Source: DASPNM01 sp035626515 (GTDB taxonomy: Bacteria; Bacteroidota; Bacteroidia; Chitinophagales; Chitinophagaceae). Taken from it: a DNA stretch of 29,090 bases. Each line of letters starts with the position of its first letter. Position 1 is the first letter of the stretch. Below, in pieces: positions 1 through 7,685 of the stretch. A program made the translations under genes and the position numbers. The stretch covers positions 1 through 29,090 of the forward strand of contig DASPNM010000021.1 of assembly GCA_035626515.1 (NCBI GenBank), written 5' to 3'. Under the pieces are notes generated by a model. That model was given only the letters and a program-made list of their open reading frames with translations, was not told the DNA's origin and searched no databases.

Positions 1-834
1 GACCCTGAGCTCACGGTAGTGACCAACATCGGGTGGGATCACATGAATCTCCTTGGTAACACCCTCGAGCAGATCGCTGCCGAAAAAGCCGGCATCATCA
101 AACCCGGCGTGCCGTTAGTCATCGGGGAAGAAAGCGCAGAAACGTTACAGGTATTTGAAATGGTAGCCAAAGAAAAGAATGCACCGCTCACTGTGGCATC
201 GCGACAGCGCATTCCCGTGGACTGGAACTGGAAGCGGCATCATCTCATTGTGGAGCTCGCTTCGCGTAACCATGAAGAGCATGACAAATTCGAGCTCGAC
301 CTTTGCGGGATCTATCAGGCGAAAAACCTCGTCACATCGCTTGAAGCGGTAACGCAACTCAGGAACCGGGGGTGGAAGATTGATCCGGAAACAGTAAAAA
401 AAGCGCTGCGTCAGGTGCGGCGGCTCACCGGTCTTCACGGCAGATGGGATGTGATCCGCGAACATCCGCTGGTGGTGCTCGACGTGGCTCATAATGTGGA
501 CGGCATTCAGCAATTGCTCCGGCAGATTGAAGTGACCCCCCATAGTGAGCTGCACCTTGTCATTGGCATGGTGAAGGATAAGGAAGTCAGCAAGATCCTC
601 GGGCTGTTGCCGCGGTCGGCTCATTACTATTTTACCCGGGCACAGATACCACGCGCCCTCCCCGAAACAGAACTGGCCAGCATGGCAAAGCAGGCAGGGA
701 TTAGGGGTAGTGCATGGCCGGAAGTGAACCGGGCCCTTGCTGCAGCGCTCGCGAATTCGGGGCGCAATGATCTGGTCCTGGTGTTCGGAAGTGTTTTCCT
801 TGCCGGCGAGGTGAACCGGGTGTGGAACAACTGA
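1..834 (+). CDS. folC: Folylpolyglutamate/dihydrofolate synthase, 3' part (start outside window)
   Basis: The reading frame is open from base 1 to the stop at 832-834, so the N-terminal half, including the ATP-binding P-loop, lies outside the window. The visible 277 codons start in the central Mur-ligase-like domain: TNIGWDHMNLLGNTLEQIA followed by EKAGIIKPG is a FolC/Mur family hallmark. The C-terminal ligase domain follows, with HGRWDV, VLDVAHNVDGI and LVFGSVFLAGEV. The family adds glutamate to folates (and often dihydropteroate) with ATP, in the cytoplasm. The gene converges on the Nudix gene with only 7 bp between the two stops, so there is no room for a separate terminator. Identity as FolC rather than another Mur ligase is well supported by these motifs; whether it is bifunctional cannot be judged from this part. 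Confidence 0.93.
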   Translation, partial: DPELTVVTNIGWDHMNLLGNTLEQIAAEKAGIIKPGVPLVIGEESAETLQVFEMVAKEKNAPLTVASRQRIPVDWNWKRHHLIVELASRNHEEHDKFELDLCGIYQAKNLVTSLEAVTQLRNRGWKIDPETVKKALRQVRRLTGLHGRWDVIREHPLVVLDVAHNVDGIQQLLRQIEVTPHSELHLVIGMVKDKEVSKILGLLPRSAHYYFTRAQIPRALPETELASMAKQAGIRGSAWPEVNRALAAALANSGRNDLVLVFGSVFLAGEVNRVWNN

Positions 835-841
835 AACGCAA

Positions 842-1393
842 TCATTCCATCGATACCTCTTCCATTTTCATCAATGCGTAAACCAGGCAGGCGACGTGCA
901 TGGATTGCACGATTTTATTCTCCCGGATGAGTTTCTTTACCTGGACCAGGTCCACCAGCTCAATCTCGAATTCTTCGTCTGTATCCGGCTGCGGCTCGGC
1001 AATGCGGCGTCCTCCCCGCGCAAGAAACATATGCATCAGGTTGCTGTTCGTGGAGGGATTTGCGGAGATCCTTCCGAGGTATTCGAAGGAACTGAAAGCG
1101 TATCCTGTTTCTTCCAGCAGCTCACGCGCGATTGCGGCTTCGGGGCCGGAATCGGATTTCTCCACACATCCCCCGGGTAGCTCGATGCATACTTCGCCCA
1201 GCGCGTGGCGGTATTGGTGAAGCAAAATGACTTTGTTGTCAGCCGTCAGCGCAACCGCCGATACCCAGTCGGGAAATTCGTAAACATAGTAAGGCCCGGT
1301 AATCTTGCCGGAAGGAGTCTGGAAATGATCCCTGCGAACGGTGAACCAGAGATCGCGGAAGAGATATTCTGAGGAAAGGGTTTTCCAGGCCAT
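842..1393 (-). CDS. Nudix hydrolase, ADP-ribose pyrophosphatase-like
   Basis: A 183-residue protein with one Nudix domain. The Nudix box begins ELPGGCVEK and ends in the intact metal-binding helix ARELLEETGYA (REXXEE). Between them KSDSGPEAAI is one residue longer than the classical spacing and lacks the usual Gly-Glu, so the box is slightly divergent. The N-terminal strands (VRRDHFQTPSGK, YYVYEFPDWV) and VILLHQYRHALGE resemble the ADP-ribose/NDP-sugar pyrophosphatase branch, which hydrolyses nucleoside-diphosphate-linked substrates in the cytoplasm. The actual substrate cannot be read from sequence. It is the last gene of a minus-strand run with fbp, an ABC ATPase and a bstA-like gene; its ATG lies 25 bp after the bstA-like stop, so co-transcription is likely. 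Confidence 0.88.
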   Translation of the reverse strand: MAWKTLSSEYLFRDLWFTVRRDHFQTPSGKITGPYYVYEFPDWVSAVALTADNKVILLHQYRHALGEVCIELPGGCVEKSDSGPEAAIARELLEETGYAFSSFEYLGRISANPSTNSNLMHMFLARGGRRIAEPQPDTDEEFEIELVDLVQVKKLIRENKIVQSMHVACLVYALMKMEEVSME

Positions 1394-1418
1394 AGAAAAA
1401 TTCTGAAAAATTTACATC

Positions 1419-1958
1419 TTACCATCCCATACGCTCGCGAAGAAAGCTGATGTGCGCTACATGGTGACGTCCATGCCACGCATACATGCCGAGCAAAGTC
1501 CAGAGCCGGATGGTTTTTTTCTGTTCGGGATGATAGATGGTGCGGTTGTTCCAGTCGTTGTCGGAAATGTATTTCAACGCTTCGTGCCAGCGGGCGTGGA
1601 GCGCATGCAGCAGCGTGAGAGAAATGTTGACTGGCAGCTTCTGCACATCGTTGAGATCCGCCCAAAGCTTTTCCTCGTAAGGCTTTACCGTGGGATTTTC
1701 TTCGGTAAGGGCGAGCTTAAAGCGGCAATATGCATTGATGTGGCTATCCGCTACATGATGCACCAGCTGGTGCACTGTCCATCCGCCTTCACGATAAGCT
1801 GTGTGCAGTTGCGCCTCGTCCAGGTTGAGAACGGCATGCTCGAGCTGCAGCGGCAGAAATTTGAGATCGGCCAGCCACTCCACTTTTTGCGCAATGGAAA
1901 ACGGCTTCGGCTCATACTTTCCGATCGGATACCTCGGATCTATTGCAGTTGTGTTCAT
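1419..1958 (-). CDS. bstA: YfiT/BstA-type DinB-fold protein, putative bacillithiol S-transferase
   Basis: A 179-residue DinB/YfiT-fold protein. The family is a four-helix bundle that holds a divalent metal with three histidines. Here WTVHQLVHHVADSH supplies the first ligand region and WHGRHHVAHI near the C-terminus supplies the other two. PRYPIGKYEP at the N-terminus and FKLALTEENPTVKPYEEKLW are typical of the YfiT subgroup. In Bacillus this enzyme conjugates bacillithiol to electrophiles. The presence of bshC elsewhere in the window fits a bacillithiol role, but the substrate is inferred. I chose the ATG at 1958 because it gives the family N-terminus; the frame could extend to 2012, but only across the end of the ABC gene. 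It starts 10 bp after the ABC ATPase stop. Confidence 0.82.
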   Translation of the reverse strand: MNTTAIDPRYPIGKYEPKPFSIAQKVEWLADLKFLPLQLEHAVLNLDEAQLHTAYREGGWTVHQLVHHVADSHINAYCRFKLALTEENPTVKPYEEKLWADLNDVQKLPVNISLTLLHALHARWHEALKYISDNDWNNRTIYHPEQKKTIRLWTLLGMYAWHGRHHVAHISFLRERMGW

Positions 1959-1968
1959 GTAATTTTTT

Positions 1969-2727
1969 TTACTCTTCTTTGAGCGCGTGGCCGGTGAGTG
2001 CGATGAAAACATCTTCGAGATTCGCCCGCTTCACCTCCCTGGGACGCTCAAAACCGGTTGCGATCAGGTCGTCAATCAGTTTCGACGGACTTTCCAGCGC
2101 AACTATCCTTCCCGTGTCCATGATGGCCACCCGGTCACAAAGATATTCGGCTTCGTCCATGTAATGGGTAGTGATGATCACCGTTGTTCCACTGGCGCGG
2201 ATCTGCCGGATGAGTTCCCATAGGCTGCGTCGTGCCTGCGGGTCGAGTCCGGTTGTGGGCTCATCGAGAAAGATAATGCGCGGCCGGTTGATCAGAGTAG
2301 TGGCTACCGAAAAACGTTGTTTCTGGCCCCCGCTGAGCTGCCTGAACTTTGCCTTCGCCTTGTCTTGCAAACTGACGGACACGAGCAATTCCATCGGGTC
2401 CACTTTCTGGTTGTACAACCCCGCAAAGAGCTGTACCAGCTGCACGAGGTTGAGACCGGGATAATAGCCGCTGGTTTGCAGCTGCACCCCGATGATTTTT
2501 TTGATCTCATTTGCCTGGCGGTCGACGTCAAAGCCGTCAACGATCACCGTGCCGCTGGTTTTTGGCCTCAGCGTTTCAATGATCTCGAGCGTTGTGGACT
2601 TGCCGGCGCCGTTTGGACCAAGCAGGCCGAATATTTCCCCACGGGCCACATCAAAGCTGATGCCCCTGACTGCCTGGAAGCTTTCGTAGTTCTTCACCAG
2701 CTCCCGAACGGATATGATCCTGTCCAT
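1969..2727 (-). CDS. ABC transporter ATP-binding protein (CcmA/multidrug-type), no permease nearby
   Basis: A 252-residue single-domain ABC ATPase. Walker A is GPNGAGKST (residues 37-45), the signature LSGGQKQR (131-138), Walker B IIFLDEP (151-157) and the H-loop His is H188 in TTHYMDEAE. The C-terminal ANLEDVFIALTGHAL is typical of ATPases that pair with an ABC-2 type permease in drug, Na+ or polysaccharide export. No membrane permease gene is present on either side, so its partner must be elsewhere. The ATG at 2727 follows the fbp stop by only 2 bp, which suggests translational coupling to fbp. A longer reading upstream of this ATG would overlap the end of fbp and adds nothing recognisable. 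Confidence 0.9.
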   Translation of the reverse strand: MDRIISVRELVKNYESFQAVRGISFDVARGEIFGLLGPNGAGKSTTLEIIETLRPKTSGTVIVDGFDVDRQANEIKKIIGVQLQTSGYYPGLNLVQLVQLFAGLYNQKVDPMELLVSVSLQDKAKAKFRQLSGGQKQRFSVATTLINRPRIIFLDEPTTGLDPQARRSLWELIRQIRASGTTVIITTHYMDEAEYLCDRVAIMDTGRIVALESPSKLIDDLIATGFERPREVKRANLEDVFIALTGHALKEE

Positions 2728-2729
2728 AA

Positions 2730-3737
2730 TTAGTTCAGAAAAGTCTCCAGTTCTTCCATCATAAGCCGGCTCCCGATAAAGAGGGGAGTGCGCTGGTGCA
2801 GCTCGCGCGGCTGAATGTCCAGAATGCGCTGCTTTCCATCCGTGGCTTTTCCGCCGGCCGCCTCCACGATAAAAGCAAATGGATTGCACTCATAAAGAAG
2901 GCGCAGCTTGCCATTGGGTTTGTCGGTAGTGCCGGGATACATGAAGATCCCGCCCTTAATCAGGTTGCGGTGGACATCGGATACCATACTGCCAATGTAG
3001 CGCTGGGTGTACGGACCGCCATTTTCCTTTGACTTGCGCTGGCAGGCGTCGATGTAGCTGCGCACCTTTTCATCGTACTGGAAAAAATTTCCATGGTTCA
3101 CCGAATAGATCTTTCCTTTTTCAGGGCAAAGAATGTCCGGGTGGCTGAGCGTGAATTCGCCAATTGAAGGATCAAGCGTAAACCCGTTCACCCCGCGGCG
3201 CGTTCCGTAAACCATCATCGTGGACGACCCATACACGATATATCCGGCGGCCACCTGCTGGTTGCCGGGCTGCAGGAAATCCTCGAGCGTCACTTTTGTT
3301 CCGACGGGCGTGACGCGCCGGTAAACACTGAAAATGGTGCCGATCGAAACATTCACATCAATATTGCTGCTCCCGTCGAGGGGATCAAAAAGGCAGACGT
3401 ACTTTGATTTCATGCTGATGGGATCATCAAAGGCCACGAAATCTTTCATCTCCTCGCTCCCGATTCCCGCGCAACTGATGCCGTGGCGAAGAACGCCGGT
3501 AAATTGTTCGTTTGCGAACACGTCGAGCTTCTTCACCTCCTCCCCCTGCACGTTTACCGTACCCGCATCGCCCAGGATGTCCACCAGCCCGGCCTTGTTG
3601 ACTTCCACGTTCACCCGCTTCGCTGCAAGACCAATGTCACGGAGCAGGCTGCTCAGTTCTCCGGTAGCAGTCGGAAAATTTCTCAACTGCTGGATGGTAA
3701 ATTCATCCAGCGTCAGCACCTGCCTGTTTACATCCAT
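2730..3737 (-). CDS. fbp: Fructose-1,6-bisphosphatase, class I
   Basis: A 335-residue protein that hydrolyses fructose-1,6-bisphosphate to fructose-6-phosphate in gluconeogenesis (cytoplasm, Mg2+ dependent). Visible family motifs are ATGELSSLLRDIGLAAK at the N-terminus, the metal-site motif FDPLDGSSNIDVNVSIGTIF, and near the C-terminus the substrate-binding region GGIFMYPGTTDKPNGKLRLL followed by AAGGKATDG. Length matches class I enzymes. I chose ATG 3737 (MDVNRQVLTLDEF); an upstream in-frame TTG at 3764 adds nine residues but lies inside the -7 promoter element. It is the first gene of the minus-strand unit fbp > ABC > bstA-like > Nudix and is divergent from lysC. Confidence 0.95.
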   Translation of the reverse strand: MDVNRQVLTLDEFTIQQLRNFPTATGELSSLLRDIGLAAKRVNVEVNKAGLVDILGDAGTVNVQGEEVKKLDVFANEQFTGVLRHGISCAGIGSEEMKDFVAFDDPISMKSKYVCLFDPLDGSSNIDVNVSIGTIFSVYRRVTPVGTKVTLEDFLQPGNQQVAAGYIVYGSSTMMVYGTRRGVNGFTLDPSIGEFTLSHPDILCPEKGKIYSVNHGNFFQYDEKVRSYIDACQRKSKENGGPYTQRYIGSMVSDVHRNLIKGGIFMYPGTTDKPNGKLRLLYECNPFAFIVEAAGGKATDGKQRILDIQPRELHQRTPLFIGSRLMMEELETFLN

Positions 3738-3761
3738 TCTGATGGAATATTTAGCTGCCAG

Positions 3762-3769
3762 CAAAAGTA
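3762..3769 (-). promoter_or_regulatory. Bacteroidota -7 promoter element for fbp
   Basis: On the minus strand this reads TACTTTTG, an exact match to the TAnnTTTG consensus, 24 bp upstream of the fbp ATG. I see no clear -33 TTTG at the expected distance. Confidence 0.55.
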
Positions 3770-3781
3770 AGGAGAACAGTG

Positions 3782-3809
3782 TTGACCGGACCGCTGCTGC
3801 CTATCTTTG
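3782..3809 (+). promoter_or_regulatory. Bacteroidota promoter (-33 TTG and -7 TATCTTTG) for lysC
   Basis: TATCTTTG at 3802-3809 matches TAnnTTTG exactly, and a TTG at 3782-3784 starts 20 bp before it, the same spacing seen at the L,D-transpeptidase promoter. The lysC ATG follows the -7 box by 17 bp, so the leader would be only about ten bases. The box argues against the longer reading frame that begins at 3779. Confidence 0.65.
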
Positions 3810-3826
3810 CAGGCCAAATTCGGTTC

Positions 3827-5113
3827 ATGAAAGTCTTCAAATTTGGGGGCGCGTCGATCGATGGAGCAGAGCGAATCCGCAACCTGCAGCGGCTCGTTCA
3901 GCCGCATCGCGGTGAGAAGATCCTGCTGGTAATCTCCGCCATGGGCAAGACTACTAATGCGCTGGAAAAAGTGGTGACCGCCTTTCATGCCGGCGAAAAA
4001 TCGAAAGCTCAGGAGCTCTTCGAAGAGGTGAAACAACAGCATCGCGAGTTGGCGCGGGCCCTGCTGGACGCACAATTGGCAAGTTGCGAGAGCGCGCTTA
4101 ACGATTTTTTTACCGAAGTGGACTGGGTGCTGAACGAAAAACCTGCGCGCGAATTGGACTATTACTACGACCAGATTGTCTGCACCGGCGAACTCTATTC
4201 CAGCGTTATCGTTTCCGCGTATTTGCAGGAAGCGGAAATCGAAAACGAGTGGCTCGACGTCCGCGATATCCTCCGGACCGATGATAATTTCCGCGATGCC
4301 AAGGTTGACTGGGAACAAACCAGGAACCACCTGACCGAGCGGCTGATTCCGGCTTTCGAACGCCAGGACCTTGTGGTTACGCAGGGATTCATTGCGGCAA
4401 CCGGCCAAAATGAAAGCACCACCCTGGGCCGGGAGGGCAGCGACTACAGCGCGGCGGTATTTGCCAATTTATTGGACGCGACGGAGCTGACGATCTGGAA
4501 GGACGTGCCTGCCGTAATGAACTCTGACCCGCGGAAATTTCCGGACGCGACCGCCATCCGGAACCTGGATTACGGCGAAGTGATCGAAATGGCGTACTAC
4601 GGGGCGCAAGTGATCCATCCAAAGACTGTAAAGCCGCTCCAAAACAAAAAGATTCCCCTGTACGTAAAAAGTTTCCTCGACCCCGACTCACCCGGCACCG
4701 TTATCGCCGACCACCCCGTTCGCGGGCTTCCGCCTATCATTGTTCTCAAGGAAAAGCAGGTGCTGTTGCGAATGAGCTCGCTGGATTTTTCTTTTATCGG
4801 CGAATCGCATGTGAGTCAACTTTACCGGATTTTCGAAAAGCAGCGCCTGCGTCCCAACCTCACCCAAAACACCGCAATCAGCTTTATCTGCGTCTGCGAT
4901 GACCATCCCGGCAAGATCGAGGAGCTAGCCCTCGCAGCGGCGGAATTTCTTGATGTAGAGGTGCAACGGGGTTATTCACTCCTTACCATCCGGCATTACG
5001 ATGAAGCTTTGTTTCAAAAACTAACGCAGGCAAGAAGCATCATTCTCCGGCAGCAGACACCCGATACGGTGCAGGCGGTGTTGGGAAGTCAGGAAAGTCG
5101 GGAAAATCAGTAA
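3827..5113 (+). CDS. lysC: Aspartate kinase, monofunctional
   Basis: A 428-residue aspartokinase that phosphorylates L-aspartate, the first step towards lysine, threonine and methionine. The N-terminal amino-acid-kinase domain starts MKVFKFGGASIDG (KFGG phosphate loop), with LLVISAMGKTTNALE, the substrate motif TTLGREGSDYSAAV, and IWKDVPAVMNSDPRKF followed by MAYYGAQVIHPKT. From about residue 320 the sequence (SSLDFSFIGESHV, NTAISFICVCDDH) fits the paired ACT domains that bind amino-acid effectors, so feedback control is likely but the effector is not readable. ATG 3827 is chosen because it begins the kinase motif and lies 17 bp after a perfect -7 element; an in-frame start at 3779 would be upstream of the promoter. 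It converges on the transpeptidase gene. Confidence 0.95.
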   Translation: MKVFKFGGASIDGAERIRNLQRLVQPHRGEKILLVISAMGKTTNALEKVVTAFHAGEKSKAQELFEEVKQQHRELARALLDAQLASCESALNDFFTEVDWVLNEKPARELDYYYDQIVCTGELYSSVIVSAYLQEAEIENEWLDVRDILRTDDNFRDAKVDWEQTRNHLTERLIPAFERQDLVVTQGFIAATGQNESTTLGREGSDYSAAVFANLLDATELTIWKDVPAVMNSDPRKFPDATAIRNLDYGEVIEMAYYGAQVIHPKTVKPLQNKKIPLYVKSFLDPDSPGTVIADHPVRGLPPIIVLKEKQVLLRMSSLDFSFIGESHVSQLYRIFEKQRLRPNLTQNTAISFICVCDDHPGKIEELALAAAEFLDVEVQRGYSLLTIRHYDEALFQKLTQARSIILRQQTPDTVQAVLGSQESRENQ

Positions 5114-5148
5114 AGTCAGACGTCGGAAGAGCCGCCCAGCGCAGCGCC

Positions 5149-5176
5149 ACTCATCACTCATTACTCATTACTCATT
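5149..5176. repeat. Four tandem 7-bp repeats (ACTCATY) overlapping a stop codon
   Basis: Units at 5149, 5156, 5163 and 5170 read actcatc, actcatt, actcatt, actcatt. The array runs through the stop codon (5161-5163) of the minus-strand L,D-transpeptidase gene and encodes its last residues (MSNE). It lies in the 47-bp gap between convergent lysC and that gene. Confidence 0.85.
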
Positions 5177-6345
5177 ATCACAACCGTCTGCACCATCTTC
5201 TTGGGCACGGGCCTGTCGTTGAGCAAGGCGGGTTTCCAGGAAGGCATGGATTCCATTCGGGTGATGAGCTCGTCGATCAGGTCCTGGTCGCTAGTCCCGC
5301 GGAGGACGCGGAAATTGGTAGGCACACCATCGCTGTCCACGATGAACTCAACCTGAACGTACAGTTTGCTGACGCCTTTCGGAAGGTAGGCCACCAGGCT
5401 CCTTCCGAGTTCGTCGAAATAGCGCGTGAGGGCTTCCGACCCGCCGGCGAACTGCGGCCATTGCTGGACCGAAGGCGGTAATGTTCCCACATTGCGTGTG
5501 CGGTGCTGTACCGGCGGACGCTTTTTCGTTTCTTCAGGAGCATCGTTCTGCCGCGCCAAAGCAGCGCCTTCGATGATGTATTCGCCGTTATCCGCGATCA
5601 TGACTACGGGAAGCTTTTTGAATTTCTCAAAATAATCAAAAGCGTCCTCCAGCCGGTCGGCAAACTTTCGGAGGGAGGGATCATCCCTGGTAACCGCGTC
5701 AAGGTATTTCCTGCTTTTCGGAACGTTGTACCGAACTGGAAAAATGTGAACGGGAATGAAGTCCTGTCCCTGGTCCTTCGCATGAGCAGCCAGGATATAC
5801 AACTCGTCGATGAATTCATCCGTCACGGGAATGCAGCCTACCGTGATGCAGGCACCATGGATGTAGATCGCACCGCCCGGCCGAATCGAATCGCTTAATA
5901 TCCGGTCCGAGGGATTGGGATAGTTGAGCCCGAGCGACAGGTAATAACTGCTGTTGTGGTTGAATTCGTTGATGTAATAAAATCCTTCAGGCACCTGGTA
6001 ATCGCCTTCCATTCGTTTCGGGCCCAGTGTTCCGGCAAGTGCACAAACCTTATAGGTCTTGAAAAGGCGGAATGGCTCGTCCACCTCCTGCCTCACCCAG
6101 ACTTCGAGCTGGCTGTCGTACTTGAAGGATCGGAAATAGACGTATTTGGCCGGCCATTTCAGCCCCCGGGCACGAAACTGTCTTTGAAGAGTATCGCTCT
6201 TGCGAAGCATTGCCTCAGAGGGACGCTGCAGCTTGCGCTGGTGCTCGATGAAGGAAATATAGGAAAGCTCCGTCCTCTGCAATCCCGTTTGCGCGAAGGC
6301 AATGGAGGGAAGGAGGAGCACCAGGAATGCAAAGAGGTTCTTCAT
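5161..6345 (-). CDS. Secreted L,D-transpeptidase (YkuD) with C-terminal TonB-C-like domain
   Basis: A 394-residue protein. Residues 1-18 form a signal peptide ending AFA|Q, so it acts in the periplasm. Residues about 65-207 are a YkuD-type L,D-transpeptidase domain: IYIHGACITVGCIPVTDEF carries the HG (163-164) and the catalytic cysteine C171 of the family. Such enzymes make 3-3 peptidoglycan crosslinks or attach proteins to the wall. After a linker with KKRPPVQHRTRN, residues about 298-392 look like a TonB C-terminal domain: FIVDSDGVPTNFRVLRG, then MPSWKPALLNDRPVPKK and VQTVVI. This domain combination is unusual. The gene has its own promoter and no operon partners; the C-terminal four residues are encoded in a tandem repeat. 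Confidence 0.85.
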   Translation of the reverse strand: MKNLFAFLVLLLPSIAFAQTGLQRTELSYISFIEHQRKLQRPSEAMLRKSDTLQRQFRARGLKWPAKYVYFRSFKYDSQLEVWVRQEVDEPFRLFKTYKVCALAGTLGPKRMEGDYQVPEGFYYINEFNHNSSYYLSLGLNYPNPSDRILSDSIRPGGAIYIHGACITVGCIPVTDEFIDELYILAAHAKDQGQDFIPVHIFPVRYNVPKSRKYLDAVTRDDPSLRKFADRLEDAFDYFEKFKKLPVVMIADNGEYIIEGAALARQNDAPEETKKRPPVQHRTRNVGTLPPSVQQWPQFAGGSEALTRYFDELGRSLVAYLPKGVSKLYVQVEFIVDSDGVPTNFRVLRGTSDQDLIDELITRMESMPSWKPALLNDRPVPKKMVQTVVIMSNE

Positions 6346-6404
6346 TGAACTATTTTCAAAACGGAGTACGAAAGGATTTATTCTGCAAACTCTGCAATCA
6401 TTTG

Positions 6405-6432
6405 CAAAGATAATCTCAAATTTTCACTGCAA
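6405..6432 (-). promoter_or_regulatory. Bacteroidota promoter (-33 TTG and -7 TATCTTTG) for the L,D-transpeptidase gene
   Basis: On the minus strand TATCTTTG (6412-6405) matches TAnnTTTG exactly; a TTG (6432-6430) begins 20 bp before it. The box is about 60 bp upstream of the ATG at 6345, which predicts a leader of roughly 50 bases. Confidence 0.6.
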
Positions 6433-6442
6433 TTGCCGTGCC

Positions 6443-7576
6443 TTACAGGTTGCCCCGGGCCGCCTGTTCCCGTTCGATGGCTTCAAACAGCGCTTTGAAA
6501 TTTCCCTTTCCAAAGCTTTTCGCACCCTTGCGTTGAATGATCTCGAAGAAAAGCGTTGGCCGGTCCTCGACAGGCCTGGTAAACAGCTGCAAAAGGTAGC
6601 CTTCGTCGTCGCGGTCCACAAGGATGCCGTATTCTTTCAGCGGCTCCAGGTCTTCGTCAATCTTTCCCACGCGGTCCAGCAGGTCGTCATAATAAGTTGT
6701 CGGCACGCGCAGGAACTCTACTCCGCGCTTTACAAGCTCGCCCACCGTTTGAACGATGTCGCCGGTCGCCATGGCCACGTGCTGCACTCCTTCCCCATTG
6801 TAGAATTCCAGGTATTCCTCCACCTGCGATTTTTTCTTTCCTTCCGCCGGCTCATTGATGGGGAATTTCACGTAGCCGTTTCCGCTGCTCATCACTTTGC
6901 TCATCAGTGCGGAGTATTCGGTGGAAATATCCTTGTCGTCAAAGGTCAGAATGTTGCGGAAGCCCATCACCTCCTCATAAAATTTTACCCAGGGGTTCAT
7001 CTGGTTCCAACCCACGTTGCCTACGCAATGGTCCACGTACAGGAGCCCGGTTTGGGCGGGCTGGAAATGGGGGTTCCTCCATTCGCCGAATCCCGGAAGA
7101 AAGGGACCCTGATAGTTCTGCCGCTCCACGAACACGTGCACCGTGTCGCCGTACGTATGGATCCCGCTCATAACCACTTCGCCATGCTCATCGGAAAGCC
7201 GCACCGGCGCCATATAGCTGCGGGCGCCGCGCCGCGTAGTTTCTTCCCAGGAACGAGTGGCATCTTTGACACGCAACGCCAGGGTCTTCACGCCGTCACC
7301 GTGCCGGTAGATATGATCCGCAATCGCATTGCCGGGACGAAGCGGCGTGGTGAGAACGAATGTGAGCTTGTTTTGACGGAGCACATAGCTCACCTTTTCG
7401 CGGTCACCTGTTTCCGGACCCGAATAAGCGTGCGCCTGAAATCCGAACGCGCTCATGTAATAATGCGCCGCCTGCTTGGCATTTCCCACGTAAAACTCAA
7501 CGTAATCGGTGCCTTCCAATGGAAGAAAATCGGCCTGCTGTTGCCGTTCAACTTCCCTAACGGTGATCGTTTTCAT
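6443..7576 (-). CDS. hppD: 4-hydroxyphenylpyruvate dioxygenase
   Basis: A 377-residue enzyme that converts 4-hydroxyphenylpyruvate to homogentisate, with O2 and non-haem Fe(II), in tyrosine catabolism. Two vicinal-oxygen-chelate halves are visible. The iron-binding 2-His-1-Glu triad is H183 (LYVDHCVGNV), H266 (GVQHVAMAT) and E345 (TLFFEIIQRKG). The C-terminal GAKSFGKGNFKALFEAIE is the family's closing helix, which gates the active site. Length agrees with the family. No homogentisate dioxygenase or other tyrosine-route gene is in the window. It is transcribed alone, divergent from purK, and lies upstream of the transpeptidase gene on the same strand with a promoter between them. Confidence 0.96.
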   Translation of the reverse strand: MKTITVREVERQQQADFLPLEGTDYVEFYVGNAKQAAHYYMSAFGFQAHAYSGPETGDREKVSYVLRQNKLTFVLTTPLRPGNAIADHIYRHGDGVKTLALRVKDATRSWEETTRRGARSYMAPVRLSDEHGEVVMSGIHTYGDTVHVFVERQNYQGPFLPGFGEWRNPHFQPAQTGLLYVDHCVGNVGWNQMNPWVKFYEEVMGFRNILTFDDKDISTEYSALMSKVMSSGNGYVKFPINEPAEGKKKSQVEEYLEFYNGEGVQHVAMATGDIVQTVGELVKRGVEFLRVPTTYYDDLLDRVGKIDEDLEPLKEYGILVDRDDEGYLLQLFTRPVEDRPTLFFEIIQRKGAKSFGKGNFKALFEAIEREQAARGNL

Positions 7577-7634
7577 TGATTGAAATTTGATTACTCCCGC
7601 GGTTCACGCCGTTGCGTTTCCGTGCAGGTGATTA

Positions 7635-7642
7635 CAAAATTA
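7635..7642 (-). promoter_or_regulatory. Bacteroidota -7 promoter element for hppD
   Basis: The minus strand reads TAATTTTG, an exact TAnnTTTG match 58 bp upstream of the hppD ATG. No -33 TTG is evident. It lies within the 109-bp divergent hppD/purK gap. Confidence 0.45.
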
Positions 7643-7673
7643 GAAAAAGCCGACCAGAGCCTCCCGCGCGATT

Positions 7674-7681
7674 TATCTTTG
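7674..7681 (+). promoter_or_regulatory. Bacteroidota -7 promoter element for purK
   Basis: TATCTTTG matches TAnnTTTG exactly and ends only 4 bp before the first of two adjacent ATGs (7686, 7689). Transcription would begin at or next to the start codon, so the mRNA is probably leaderless or nearly so. No -33 TTG is seen. Confidence 0.55.
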
Positions 7682-7685
7682 CCCG

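Noticed and set aside
3728..4408. 226-codon open frame on the minus strand opposite lysC
   Set aside because: lysC is certain from kinase motifs and a promoter; the antisense frame would also cover both divergent promoters.
6302..7579. 425-codon open frame on the plus strand opposite hppD
   Set aside because: It is a shadow of a well-supported gene: hppD on the minus strand has all three iron ligands, and the antisense translation has no recognisable motif. GC-rich third positions make long antisense frames common here.
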